A stretch of 64,000 nucleotides of DNA from Calliopum simillimum (taxonomy: Eukaryota > Arthropoda > Insecta > Diptera > Lauxaniidae): NCBI GenBank assembly GCA_951812925.1, contig OX638369.1, positions 19,125,329-19,189,328 of the forward strand, read 5' to 3'. Positions 35,603 to 47,975 of the stretch are shown here, one piece after another; within the stretch, counting starts at the first letter, position 1, and every line of letters starts with the position of its first letter. The notes beneath the pieces were generated by a model. That model was not told where the DNA came from. It made no database searches and saw only the letters and a program-made list of their open reading frames with translations. The position numbers were made by a program, and so were the translations under genes.

Positions 35603-37735
35603 GGGTTAATAGCACTAGTTTACAGCAAAAATGTGATCTGGTTGCCACTATAAAATTCTTATGTAAAATGACTCCCTGATTCCGAAAATAACTATATTTT
35701 TTTTTTCTACGGAGGCGTTTTCGAGAAATCCCCCTTTTCCTGTTTTTGAAGGGGGGGAAAAATATGATCTCATATAATCACATATATCTCGTAAACCAAT
35801 AAAGCCAGCTTATTATGTAAGACAACAAACGAAAGATAATAAAATTTTACATAAACGCCTCATACTTTACTTTTCGGTCAGTTTTTTAGTTTCTGTGTTA
35901 TTAATAAACATTTCGAAAAATTTTGATTTTTCTTTTGAAAAATCGAAAAAAAAAGTTTTTCAATTGGGATATTTTCTTGAAAAAAAATTCGGTAAAAATA
36001 AAAAAACTTCATTGTGCAAAAGTCTAAAGAACCCCAGTAAAAACAAGATACTAATGAAGAAAATCGATTGATAAATAACGGAGTTATAATCAATTAAGTG
36101 AAAATACCAAAAGTCAAATTTTACTCTATTTTTGTAATTTTCCTTGCATAAGGATACAATTTTGAAAATTTTTTTTTCCGATTCGGCCGATTCATATTTT
36201 TTTTGATTTGGTGGACCATCATAAGTAAAAAAAAAATTGTTTTTATTTTTTTCGCTCGTGTAGTGTTGCCGTATTAGAAAAAAAACAATTATTTGAGGTG
36301 TCACTTAACTTAAACTGATCTGTAAAGAGAACTTCATATTTTACTCCTTATCTGAGGATATCATTGAAAAGGCAAATTAATTGCCTTTTTAACATTGGGT
36401 CATTTGTTGATATCAGATGAAAATTAGCCAATCTATAGTACACCAAATTTCAAATTTAAAGCAAATTTCGATGATTTTCAGAATCTTTCTTTAACGCCGT
36501 TAACATTTTCTTGTTCGAAAAAATAGAAAAAGTCAAGTTTTATTACTTTTGTCATTTATATATTTTATTACAAAAATTTTGAGTTAATACGGACCAAGAT
36601 CGGATGAAAAATGACAGCTCTATTCTAGATTTAGTGAATAAACATATGAAATTTTTGTTTCGCTAATTAAATAGACAGTAATTTAGTAGGTTCACTCACT
36701 AAATCTAGAATAGAGCTGTCATTTTTCATCCGATCTTGGTCCGTATTAACTCAAAATTTTTGTAATAAAATATATAAATGACAAAAGTAATAAAACTTGA
36801 CTTTTTCTATTTTTTCGAACAAGAAAATGTTAACGGCGTTAAAGAAAGATTCTGAAAATCATCGAAATTTGCTTTAAATTTGAAATTTGGTGTACTATAG
36901 ATTGGCTAATTTTCATCTGATATCAACAAATGACCCAATGTTAAAAAGGCAATTTATTTGCCTTTTCAATGATATCCTCAGATAAGGAGTAAAATATGAA
37001 GTTCTCTTTACAGATCAGTTTAAGTTAAGTGACACCTCAAATAATTGTTTTTTTTTCTAATACGGCAACACTACACGAGCGAAAAAAATAAAAACAATTT
37101 TTTTTACTTATGATGGTCCACCAAATCAAAAAAAATATGAATCGGTCGAATCGGAAAAAAAAATTTTCAAAATTGTATCCTTATGCAAGGAAAATTACAA
37201 AAATAGAGTAAAATTTGACTTTTGGTATTTTCACTTAATTGATTATAACTCCGTTATTTATCCATCGATTTTCTTCATTAGTATCTTGTTTTTACTGGGG
37301 TTTTTTAGACTTATGCACAATGAAGTTTTTTTATTTTTACCGAATTTTTTTTCAAGAAAATATCCCAATTGAAAAACTTTTTTTTTCGATTTTTCAAAAG
37401 AAAAATCAAAACTTTTCGAAATGTTTATTAATAACACAGAAACTAAAAAACTGATCGAAAAGTAAAGTATGAGGCGTTTATGTAAAATTTTATTATCTTT
37501 CGTTTGTTGTCTTACATAATAAGCTGGCTTTATTGGTTTACGAGATATATGTGATTATATGAGATCATATTTTTCCCCCCCTTCAAAAACAGGAAAAGGG
37601 GGATTTCTCGAAAACGCCTCCGTAGAAAAAAAAAATATAGTTATTTTCGGAATCAGGGAGTCATTTTACATTAGAATTTGATAATGGCACTCAGATCACA
37701 GAAAAAAATAATTAATTTGTAAACTAGTGTAGCCC
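35603..37735. mobile_element. Foldback 5: 2.13-kb inverted repeat with nearly identical arms
   Basis: The left arm 35603-36637 and right arm 36696-37735 are reverse complements over about 1 kb, around a 58-bp loop. Stretches compared by eye differ at roughly 2% of positions, and corresponding frames on the two arms (36093-35878 and 37239-37454) differ at only a few residues. The outermost 40 bp are less alike. No transposase domain. Confidence 0.9.
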
Positions 37736-39080
37736 AAACAGAAAACGAGAAATAAATTAATAAACTTTGTAAATGGTCACGAAAATCACCACATTGAAAA
37801 AACCGCGTACCGCCGCGCGTATTGCACATTTGCCAAATCGAATCAACGCTGCATAAAGCGACGATGCAATGCAGTGCGGCATGGTGTTGGGTTCGAAATT
37901 CCATTTTAGTGCACAAGTCACAATTGTAAAGAGAAAAAATTTTCATTTGTTTTTCCATAGATATGTTTTATTTTCAATGATTTCCGGGAACGTAAAATAG
38001 CAGCAATTTATTTTTGATCAAGAAAAACTGTTTGGCGTTACGGTGCATCACAACATTGGGTAGATACTCTTTTGTCAGTACATGGGATTTACATTTGTTG
38101 AATAAATTTGTGAAAAACAAATACAACAGTAACATATGAATGTCAAATAAACATTTGTACGATTTTGTAAAATATGTTTTCAAAATAACTATTGCATCTA
38201 AATGATTTATTTTTATCGAAACTTTATAATTTAGTTTTCAAAAAATATTCTGTTTGCGAGGAAATCCATAAATCAATGCTATGAAAATTACTTTGGAATT
38301 CTGTCATATTGTAGTATTTATACATACAATATTATTATATACGTGGAAAAAGCTTAGCTCGAAAAGTTTATGAGCTTTCCATTCTATATACTTTAGAAAA
38401 TATGACCCACATTAAATTTCATTTGATGACTGTATTAACAATAACAACTTTTGTTCCAAAAATCATAAAAACAAAATCTCTAACTTACTGTTAACTATGA
38501 CAAGAACAAATGATATATCATCCAATAAATAAAAATGTGCACAATGTGTCGCTATTAATGATGGTAGATATATTGAATCTACAACAACAAAAAATGCGGA
38601 ACTGAGCAACAGCAGTAACAAAAATGAATCATAAATAAATTTTTCTAATATTTATTTTAGCAGATGGAATGAAAACCTTCTCAGAGTTATCGAATAAATA
38701 TGTTATGAATACTATGTTGACGCCTGGAATTTATGTGAAAATTTTGTGAGGTTTATTTGTTTATTGTCAAATAAAACAAATGATATAGAATTCGAAATAA
38801 TAGAGGGATAAAAGCTGTGGCATCGTTTCAAGAAATAAAACTATGAAGTGTGACAGACAAATGAGATTAAGTAGGTATTGATCTAATTTAGTTACAAAAG
38901 TAGGTCATTGAAAGGAAAAATTCTTTATGTAGAAAATTTGAGTGGGATTATTAAAATTTATGTTTCATAGTAAAGTCTGGATATTAAATGGGATAAGCGT
39001 AAAATTTATAACTTTGTAGAACACTACTGAAATCTTAAAAAAAGTTAGTAGCTTCACACCATCTCAAATTCTAACTTATC
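37736..39080. other. Intron sequence, no feature recognised
   Basis: AT-rich, no coding frame or repeat recognised. Confidence 0.4.
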
Positions 39081-39081
39081 C

Positions 39082-39425
39082 ATAACAAACGAGATCGAGC
39101 TATGGAAACGAGGCTAGTAAGGATACACTCTCCAGAAACAATATAAGCCTTGTCTGGATATTATATGGAATAAGGCTGACATAGAACAAAGGTGCAAAAA
39201 AGCTTGTATAGTCTATGTACGAATGCAAAATATTGGTGACTTCAACGAAGAATGATTCTGTAGACGTATAAAGCCGTTGTACATCCATTTCTCACTTACG
39301 GCTCTTTAGTTTGGTAGCCAGCCACTAGTTAAGGGTATAATCTGGAAAAAAAAGGAGAGAGATTCGGCGGAACAGAGTATTAAGTTAATGCCCAACTACA
39401 GCTCTCAGCATATTTTTGTATTTTT
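39082..39425 (+). pseudogene. Degraded LINE reverse-transcriptase fragments
   Basis: At 39082-39145 there is a match to the element at 75-150 (AACGAGATC.AGCT and ACACTCTCC.GAAAC). At about 39265-39325 one frame reads TYKAVVHPFLTYGSLVW before a stop, the conserved segment after the RT palm in I/R1/Jockey-type LINEs. Downstream a CPTTALS-like block matches the TPTxALN motif. Stops and frame breaks show it is dead. Confidence 0.6.
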
Positions 39426-39579
39426 GAATTTGCTCCCTACAACTTTATTCAAAAAAGCCACTACCTTATGCGTAATCAGGCTCAAAGAAGTCGATTGTTG
39501 CACATCATAACAAACTGTTTATGCTTGTTCGTATAAAATTTATACAAATAAAGTATTTTTGCAATTTCAATTAAAAACC

Positions 39580-39720
39580 AAGAAACTACCATAGGAGGAT
39601 TCGAACCTACGACCATCCCGTGTGATACATAGAAACATTTTATTTTTACTTACAATTACAAGCTCGTTAGACCTCTACACCATTGATCGATGTGGTGAAG
39701 AGGTATAAAATTTGTAAATT
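39580..39720 (-). repeat. tRNA-related repeat with perfect B box
   Basis: On the minus strand TGGTGTAGAGGTCTAACG (A-box-like) is followed by GGTTCGAATCC at 39607-39597, a perfect RNA polymerase III B box. The gap between them is longer than in a tRNA gene because of an AT-rich insert, and no full cloverleaf could be drawn. I read it as a tRNA-derived SINE or pseudogene. Confidence 0.6.
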
Positions 39721-39899
39721 AAGCAAACGTTGTTCAAACAGAATTTGATATTCGAATGCATTAATGCTTCGTATAGCCTTACATAGAATCATTGTGTAAT
39801 CAGTTTCAATTCAATTAAACAAAAGTAAATAAATTAGACAAATTAAAATAGAAAAGTGAAAGAAAAAAATTATCATAAAAAAAATAAAACAAAAAAAAA

Positions 39900-39985
39900 A
39901 ACTAACGCAGGCGGATCCGTGTGATATAATTACAAGTTCTGCACCATTGACCGATATGGTGAAGAGGTAAAAATTTGTATATATA
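39900..39985 (-). repeat. Partial second copy of the tRNA-related repeat
   Basis: CCGTGTGATA, AATTACAAG, CACCATTGA and GGTGAAGAGGTA align with the copy at 39.6 kb in the same orientation. The AT-rich insert and the part around the A box are missing. Confidence 0.6.
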
Positions 39986-39990
39986 GCAGA

Positions 39991-42258
39991 ATTTTATATT
40001 AGAATTATATATTTTTGGTATGAAATTTAATCAAACGTTTCTGGTTTAATGTAACTTTATAAAAAAAATTTTATAAAGTATGTCAAAAAATTGGAATAGA
40101 TAAATTTATAAAAACAAAAAGTATAAATAAGTTCATATTTTATCCTCAAACTTTTTGTCGTGTGGGTATCCACTTTGATTTCTTCTGTTGTAGTTGCATG
40201 TATGCTAACGAGAAGGAATCTTTCAAAAACTTTTCGATTTTTTTTTTTTTTAAAGAAAACTTTTTTTAGCGGTTTTATCTAATTAACCAAAAATAGTTGG
40301 TTGTTTCTCAAAATCTTTACTATTAATTGCAATTTATTGTAAACTCTTATTCAATATATTTTAATGAACATTTTAACATTTCACACAACAAAAGTTAAAA
40401 GTTGCAAAATTATTATGTTTTAACGAATAAATTCTGCTTATTTTGAAAACAACAAAATAAAAACTTTCCCATGTAAATAAAAATTTATGATCATTTTCCA
40501 CTTTGAAAGGTAAACTAATTTGTTAGTTGGCAAATATTGTTCGGTTATTTTTTTATTTTTTTATTTTCTATTTGAAGCGTGACCACAAAACTCACCCAGA
40601 AAAAAAATAAAAATACAAATAATCGAAAAAAAATTTACAATGACACAAAAAGTCATAAATTCATTTGTCAAAAAATGTTTCGCATAAAAATTAGTTAAAT
40701 TCCATGGAAAAATGTTACATCGTAAAATGAAAAATTTCAATTTCTAGAATGCGGTATGAAAAAAAATATGACATAAAATCCATTAATTCTTTTATCAATT
40801 TTTATAGAAACTCAGGGGATTGGTTTTTTTTTTTTTTAACCAACATTTTTGGTCAATGAATTGCAGAAAATATTTGCAGAATTTTTATTAATTTGTATAG
40901 TTTGCTTAATTTTTTTATTTGATTTATTTTGTTAATATTTGCCAAACAAATCCAATTTGTTAATTGAAAAAAATAATGCAATAATGACATTGCAAATTAT
41001 TTGCATACCAATTTCTAATTTATTTTAATCGAAATTCGAAAAAAATTTGGTATATATTCTAAAAATACATGCTTAAAAATGAATTGACAATAATTGGTAC
41101 GAATTTTTAAGTATTATGTCCTTTACTGTACTAGAAGAAGAGTACAAAAATGTTTTTTTTTTTTTAATTAAGTGAAGAAAATAGATGCTTTGCCAACTCC
41201 TGGTGTTGCAATTCCTAATGAATACTTATGCAAAATAAATAGAAAATTAAGTTCTAATACACCCTGTGCCATTCCAAGTTGGAAGCATATGCACAAACCA
41301 AAAATTATGTGATGAGTTTTTCATGTGGTGAAAAAGCATCAAAATCTTTTGACCGCTGAGTCAAAGGTGATTGTCTGCATATGATTTTTTATTGCATAAA
41401 GTTGAACTGTATCAGAATGCGCCATATAGAAGTTTAAAGAACTTTCAAGAAAAATGCAATATTGCAACCAGCAAGTATGAAAATTGCTTACTTATATGTA
41501 TGTATTGTTGAGAATTAAGAACAAGAATACTCGAAATTTCAGTTTCTAAGAATCAATTAGGGAAACTGTTTTTTAATTCCTTGATACCGATGAGAAAACA
41601 TATCGTCGAGTTAAAACTACATCTAGAAATCTAAATTTTTGATGTTTTGAGAGAAATATTATACTTTTAAATTTTTTGAAATTCAATTTTTGTATGAGAT
41701 TTTGACGTTTTAGAACTTTTCTTTTTTTTTGCATAAAATCGCCTACATTTAAAAAAATCGACTAGATACAAGAAAAGAGAATTTTTATAATTTTTATAGC
41801 AAAAATTGTTCAAATATTACTATATATACTGAGCCTTGTAAAAAAACAAACTAGATACACAGAAAGAAAATTTTTATAATTTTTGTAGTGAATATCGTTC
41901 AAAAATTATTGAACTTTCTTAATCTTTGCTCATTTTACATATATCTTAAAAACTGGCTAGACATTTTATAAAAATTTCAAAGTTGCTTGGAAGAAAATAT
42001 TTCAACAGTAGCATAGTAATAATTATCAAACACGATAGTAAAAATTATTAAACACGAACACATTAATTATTGAATATAAATCTATGTTTCAATTAAAAAA
42101 AAGCTTGTTGGTACATTCATAGGTACTATACAAGCAAAAAACAGTCAATAAACTATCTTTATAAATTATCTAAGAGAACCTGCCTATCTATCATTAAATT
42201 ACTCGTAATTTTGAGAGCCTACATTGCATTTGGACAAAAAATCCGCCTTTGTAGGTTT
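39991..42258. other. Intron sequence, no gene seen
   Basis: Extremely AT-rich with frequent poly-A/T runs. Nothing recognised. Confidence 0.45.
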
Positions 42259-42504
42259 TAATTATAGCTAGCGTAGCAAAGTCTCAAAATCGGAGTGTGT
42301 TACCGATAAAAAACAATTTGGCAACTTTTCACAACAAACGGCGCTAATGGTGAGCATTATGGCGTCCTTGTACGAAATTTATCCTTGGCAATAGCCCAAT
42401 TGGTAAAGCACCGCGTTTTCTTTCATTAGAAAACAGGAGTCAAGGGTTCGAGAGTGATCTGATGAGGCTATATAAGTACATGTTTATATATGAAAATATA
42501 TATA
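42259..42504 (+). mobile_element. tRNA-related repeat, copy 2
   Basis: The head block (TAGCTAGCGTAGCA, GAGTGTGTTACC, GGCGCTAATGGTGAGC) is followed by a tRNA-like part: A box TAGCCCAATTGG at 42392-42403, an anticodon-like stem TTTTC/GAAAA and the B-box-like GGTTCGAGAGT at 42445-42455. The tail is CTGATGAGGCTATAT plus an ATATAT run. In most SINEs the tRNA part is first; here it follows a head of about 130 bp. Confidence 0.65.
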
Positions 42505-43610
42505 TATCCTAGTACAGGCGTAATCCTAATTCTGTATACTTTACTTAAAACATCAAAATTGTAGATGTCAAGTTGTAATTTTAGACTGACGATACCTAAG
42601 CTTCCTTTATTTTATAGATAGTAGTATAGTCATTTGGTTCTGAAAAATGAGGTTACCCGGAATGTTTCCCAGGAGTTTTGAAAATGGGTAATTTTATAGA
42701 TATCGATTTGCTTTTCATAATTTGAATTTTGCTACCTCACGTCTTTGCCGCATGACTCTTTGATTTGAATTTTTTTGACTGAAGAAAAAGAATTCAATCG
42801 CAAAAGGAAAACAAATATTGGCTCACTAATAGTCTTTTCAATTCAGACTTTGGTGACGCAGAGTAGGATTTAACAAAGTACACTGAGCCATTATTGAAGA
42901 CTAAGACTAAGGGTCCAAATAATTTAATTTTGTTCAGGACTAATTTGTCTTAAATTGTTTACAGTTAATTTTTGAATTAACGAAAAACTTTATTTATTCT
43001 TCTTAAAAATAAAACTTATTTTTTGCTCAATTTTTTAAAAGAAACAAATATAAAACACACCACCCGTTAACACTCTCAAAAAAAGTAACAAATGTACTTA
43101 CATATGTAACTACCAAATGTTAAAATACTTGTATGTCTGCAAATGCAACCATACATTTGCTGGAAAACACAACCACGCATTTAGAAACCCCATGTCAGTT
43201 GATATGCAACAATTTTTAGTAAAATTTTCCTAAACTTTTTAGCAATTAAAACTTTTCAAATAAAATAATTATTTTAAATTTAAATTGCAGTCTTTTATTA
43301 CGTACCGTGGTGGTGTAGGGTTGTACAACACTATATTTTATACATACATACTTATATACGATGATAGAACGCAGACAAGCCTCAAAGTCAAATATGGTTG
43401 AAAACTTTAGCTTAACTTAATTAAGCAGAACCGATGCTATTGTACATATAAGTACTTAGTTCCTACACACAATGTATTATGTGGCGTGAAGTGTTGTTGC
43501 ATTTCAACCAATTTTGTAAAACATTAAATTTTCTCCTCCACCACTTGCAATGAAAATGCTCAAAATTTAAACTGAAAAATTAAAATAAAATATTCTTTTA
43601 TTTCACTCAC
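42505..43610. other. Intron sequence downstream of the 43.7 kb exon
   Basis: No gene or repeat border recognised. Confidence 0.4.
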
Positions 43611-43800
43611 CTCCACACGTATTGTCAGATTATATTCCTTAATGCTTTCATAGTCCAGCGGATGATTCACTTTAATATCAGCCCATGTATCCCCATTGTC
43701 CGGCCTTTGTTGCAGATAAAATGTATGAAATTTATTCGTTTGCGCCGTAGACCCAGGCATGAGACGATAGAAAACAGTCGGATTGCCTTCGATACCAGAG
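43611..43800 (-). CDS. CadN: Cadherin extracellular exon (middle of an EC repeat)
   Basis: This 190-nt exon has acceptor CGTCTGCAG and donor GTGGAG|GTGAGT. Its first base completes the AG-C serine codon begun in exon A or B. The following 63 codons end in phase 0. The peptide carries FYRLMPGS near the start and HPLDYESIKEYNLTIRVE at the end, where LDYE stands in for the LDRE motif of cadherin repeats. It completes the repeat begun by the alternative exon, so both isoforms share this half. The introns on either side are 10.8 kb and 17.0 kb. Confidence 0.9.
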
Positions 43801-44554
43801 CTGCAGACGATTTGACGTCGAAATAAAAATGTAATGTTGATGGAGAAATATGTGTATTAGTTAAATTGCATAGAAATAGTTTTTTTATATTTTATTTGTT
43901 TTATATTAAAAATTGTATCAAGTTTAAGCTACTTAAAAGTTAATTTTTCAAAAACAATTTGCTTAGTGACAAATTAAATAAAAACAAATAAATTAACATA
44001 AAAATAAAAAATTTCATCAAAAATATTTTATTTTTTTTTATTTTTTAAAAAATTTTTACTTTTGCGTAAAAAATTTTGCTAAAATATTTTGAATTGTTCC
44101 AAAATTCAAGTAAGTAGGAAATGTAAGCAGGAAATGTACTTTAAAATAAATTCAAATTTTGTCGGTGTACAGTTTTAGTCTTTTTAATTTGCTACCTTAT
44201 CCTTAAAAACAAACTGTCAAACTTAACTTTTATTAATGTTAATTTCATAAATTTTAAGTCTAAATTTACAGGTTATCAAGGAAAAATCCTTCAAAAATCC
44301 CAAGAACAAATCCTATGACAACATTCGGCTACTATCATCCAGACAATCATATGAGTAAAGTTAATTAAAAGATTTTTTTTTTGCTACCAACAAGCATGTA
44401 TCAAATAATATTATTGTGTTGAGCTTACTGTTTAGTCTTTTTCTTTTACAAAAAAAAAAATTCCAAGAAGTCGAAAAGTCAACCCAACAATGTGATCTGA
44501 TGTATGCTTGTTTGTAGCAAAATATCTCAACCAAAAAATAATTAAATTAAAGAA
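43801..44554. other. Intron sequence upstream of the 43.7 kb exon
   Basis: AT-rich, with no recognised feature beyond the acceptor of the exon. Confidence 0.4.
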
Positions 44555-44830
44555 TTAATTGTAGCTAGCGTAGCATGTCTCACAACCAGAGTGTGTTACC
44601 AACTAAAAGCAATTAGCAATTTTTCACAACTGATGGCGCTAGTAAGCTATATGATATTTGCATATGGGTTCTTGTACGGAGGTATTTGTCATTGGCAATA
44701 GCCTTAATGGTAAAGCACCGCGTTCTCTTTGATTAGAAATCCGGAGTCAAGGGTTCGAGAGTGGCTTCTGACGAGAATTAACTAAAACTGATCTGATGAG
44801 GTTATATTCATGCTTATATATGAAAATATG
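44555..44830 (+). mobile_element. tRNA-related repeat, copy 3 (most complete)
   Basis: The order is the same as in copy 2: head GTAGCTAGCGTAGCATGTCTC (shortened), GTGTGTTACCAAC and GGCGCTAGTAAGC; A box TAGCCTTAATGG at 44699-44710; GTAAAGCACCGCGTTCTC; B-box-like GGTTCGAGAGT at 44752-44762; then TTAACTAAAACTGATCTGAT and GAGGTTATA. This and copy 2 define the uninterrupted structure of copy 1. Confidence 0.7.
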
Positions 44831-46706
44831 TAAATAAATCTTATCTTTGTTAAATCGGAAGTTACTTGGAAAATATCATTAGAGAGTAAATCTAAGACTC
44901 GTAAAATTCGTGATAGATAAATCGAAGATATTGCTAGAGATCGCACGAGGGTGTCAGCATAAAACAAAAGTGAGCCAATTTTGGCTAGCTCACAGCAATA
45001 TTTCAATAATTGGCGAGTTTCTTGGAGCTACAATAATCACAAAAAATATTTTTTGTAGTTTTTCTTTTTTATTGTTACTAGAATCGTCCATTGGTCAAAA
45101 TTCGAAAACAAATGTATCAAATAATTATGGTACTTTTTGGACATTTTTAGTACTTTTTTTTTGCTGTTTGGTAGGTACAAAATAGAAAAACTCATTTATC
45201 ATCCCTGGTATAAATCAAGCGAAATTTAAATTTTGAAGAGTACAGTTTAAATCAAAAGCATTACTGCCAGTACTTGTATTAAAATTCAAAATATTTTAAC
45301 AATAAAAATATGGAACACTACAATATGTTTACAAATATAAGACAAGAAATTAAAATAAGGAACAAATTATTAAATAAAGGGTGTTTCAAAAACTTCACGT
45401 GTCAAATACAACATGCGACATAACAAAATACAAAAATTGATTTATGACGCATTTTGGTTTGGTGCAAAAAAACGTAACAAAAATACTTGAAAAAAAAGTG
45501 TTTCAAGTTTCAAGAAAACTCATTTATTTTTTTTTTTTTTTTTAATAAAGCAATTGCGAAAAAATATTGGCATCAAAAAAATTTTTGCCAGACAAAAAAC
45601 CAACAGAAAAAATACAAGGTGATTGAAAGCAAACAATTGCAAATTCAACAGACACCAATAGGTCGATATCTTTTATTTGCAATTGACTTTAACATTGGAA
45701 ACATTTGCTTTTGACAGCCCAAAAAAAAATTGTCAATAGAAGATGTTTCACTTTGTAAAAAACACAATAAAAAACAGAATGGGTATACAAATAATATAGA
45801 ATTCAAAATAAAAACATTGTCCTTAGCGATAGTGGGGAAATTAGATTGTGTCAAAAAAAATTTACAATATATTTTGAGGGGACATTGTTTTTTTTTCTGG
45901 GAAATTTTGGAGTTAATTGTTTTTCTCTTCATGTGAAAATGTGATAAATAATGTGAGAAAAAAAATTTCAACATAATACGTATGTAAAAATTCTGAACAG
46001 TGTATGAAAAGTGTCTGAAATTTCTTTACAATTACTTTGGGATATATTTAATTTTATTTATTTATGTTTGTATGTATGTAGATTTTCTTTTTATGTTAAA
46101 CTTTTGTTGCTTTGCAAAAAATAGTGAAGATTCATTTTTAAAAAAAAAAGTTTCCCCACTTTTGCACTTCACTGTCGTTGATTGAGCCACAATAAGTGTT
46201 GCCATTGCATTGGAACTAAAGCGCACCTATGTAACTACTTAAATGCTATTGCTTAAGTGTAGAAAACTTAAGGTTACCTAGTTAATTGCAATACTTTCAA
46301 CTACAATGTAAAATAAAATAATATTTTTTAATTAAATTAACGCACTGCATTGTCTGAAAAGTGAAAATTTTTTATGATTTTTAAAAAAGTATGGCAATAT
46401 TCATCTTTACTTTGTAAACATTCTTGTAAACATACTTGTCCACTTAAGTTGGTCAGCAAAATTCTTATGAAAAACTTTTTTGAATTTCTTATAATTGGTA
46501 TGTAAACATCATGTACAATTATTTCAATGGTGCAAGCTATCAGACATACTATTGAATTAATAGTAACATCACAATAATTCAATGGTAAATAAAATATCAC
46601 ATTCTATTGGATTAATAATAACATCAGGTTGATTCAATCGGAAAAATTATTTATTCAGATATACTGTTGTTTTAATAGTTTCATCACAGTAATTCTATCG
46701 TATTCG
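44831..46706. other. Intron sequence, no gene seen
   Basis: A GGGTGTTTCAAAAACTTCACG block near 45380 may be one end of a mariner-type element whose other end was not found. Several 60-109-codon frames lack domains. Confidence 0.4.
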
Positions 46707-47675
46707 TAGGTTGTCTTTACGTTTCTGGAACATAGTACCCCTACTGCTTTCCAATGCAAATTTTTGTGACAGTTTAAAAGTTTAACATTTTTTGGGTAAG
46801 TATCTTCAGATCTTATCATTCAGTTCGCATTGTAAGATTGTGTTTTGTTCACTTGAAAAATGCAATTCGTACACAGTTAAAAATTTAGTTTAATTTTAAA
46901 ACCAAAAAGTATTTATATAGAACAATGCCAAAAAAAAAAAAATATTAATTTTATACTATTTTGGAATAAATTTTATACTTATTTGGAATAAATTTCAAAC
47001 TTCTTTGGAAAAAAATCCGAGTTTTCCGATGCAAATTTTTATGACAGTTGAAAAGTTTGACATTTTTCAGGGTAAGTTTCTTCAGACCTTATCTTATCTT
47101 TAAAATTGTCCTTTGTACATTTGAAAAATTCAATATATACAGTGTAAAAGTTTTAGTTTAATTTTACAACCAAAAAGTATTCACATAGAACAATGCCAAG
47201 AAAAGTATGAAATCTAAACTATTTTGGAATAAATTTCATACTTTTCTGGCATAAATTTCAAACTTTTTTAGAAAAAAATCAGAATTTAATACCAAAAAAA
47301 TTTAAAATCAATACAAAGGGAATAAAAAGTAAGAAAAGTAAACTTTAATATTTTAGTTTGTTGAGAAAATGGAATTATTTCGTGAAAGTTTCCATGCGAT
47401 GATTTTTCACGATTTTCAAATAGGTTTATCTTAACAAGACTATATTGATCGACTAAAAAAGGGTTTTGCCGATGAAGAACTACCCCAAACCAGAGTGCGT
47501 GAATGGTTAAAATAGTCCCAGCGCGAACAGACTTCATTTAAAGAAAATAAAAGAGTTCAATAAAAAATCTAATAAAAACCGAAGTGCTCCAACGATTTTA
47601 AAATTTTTTGCTGAAAACATGTCTAAATAGTATCTAGAACAAAAACCCGTAAAAAATATGGGGTACTAGAAATTT
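46707..47675 (+). mobile_element. Degraded mariner-type element with duplicated 5' part
   Basis: The left end TAGGTTGTCTTTACGTTTCTGG matches the left end at 55823 (shortened here). A diverged inverted end is seen near 47650. The 5' untranslated part is present twice (about 46735-47010 and 47015-47285). From 47369 a frame reads MELFRESFHAMIFHDF, then a stop, then DYIDRLKKGFADEELPQTRV, the N-terminal helix-turn-helix region of mariner transposases. The rest of the transposase is absent. Confidence 0.65.
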
Positions 47676-47809
47676 TTTTAATCTCCAAAAGACTGGCTTG
47701 TTTATACTATAAGATCAATAATAACAAAACATTTATTTAATGGTACAAATAATAAACATACGTTTGGATAAATGGTATCATCACTTTAATTTCGTTGTAT
47801 GCACGCAGT

Positions 47810-47975
47810 AAAAATTTTAAAACCAAAAAGTATTTATATAGAACAATGCCTTAATATTACTTTTAAACTATTTTGGAATAAATTCCATACTTTTCTGGTA
47901 TAAATTTTAATTTTTTTTTTTTTTTTGGAAAAAGGTCGGTATTAAACACCAAAAAAATTTAAAATCAATACTAAA
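47810..47975. repeat. Third copy of the element's 5' AT-rich unit
   Basis: AACCAAAAAGTATTTATATA, CTATTTTGGAATAAATT and the AAATTTAAAATCAATAC end match units at about 46900-47010 and 47165-47310, in the same orientation. Confidence 0.65.

Noticed and set aside
35960..37454. Similar open frames on opposite strands at 35.9-36.3 and 37.2-37.5 kb
   Set aside because: They are the same sequence in the two arms of foldback 5 and are low-complexity.
42380..42460. Possible functional tRNA gene
   Set aside because: The B box departs from consensus, the acceptor stem does not pair and the sequence recurs as part of a larger dispersed repeat.
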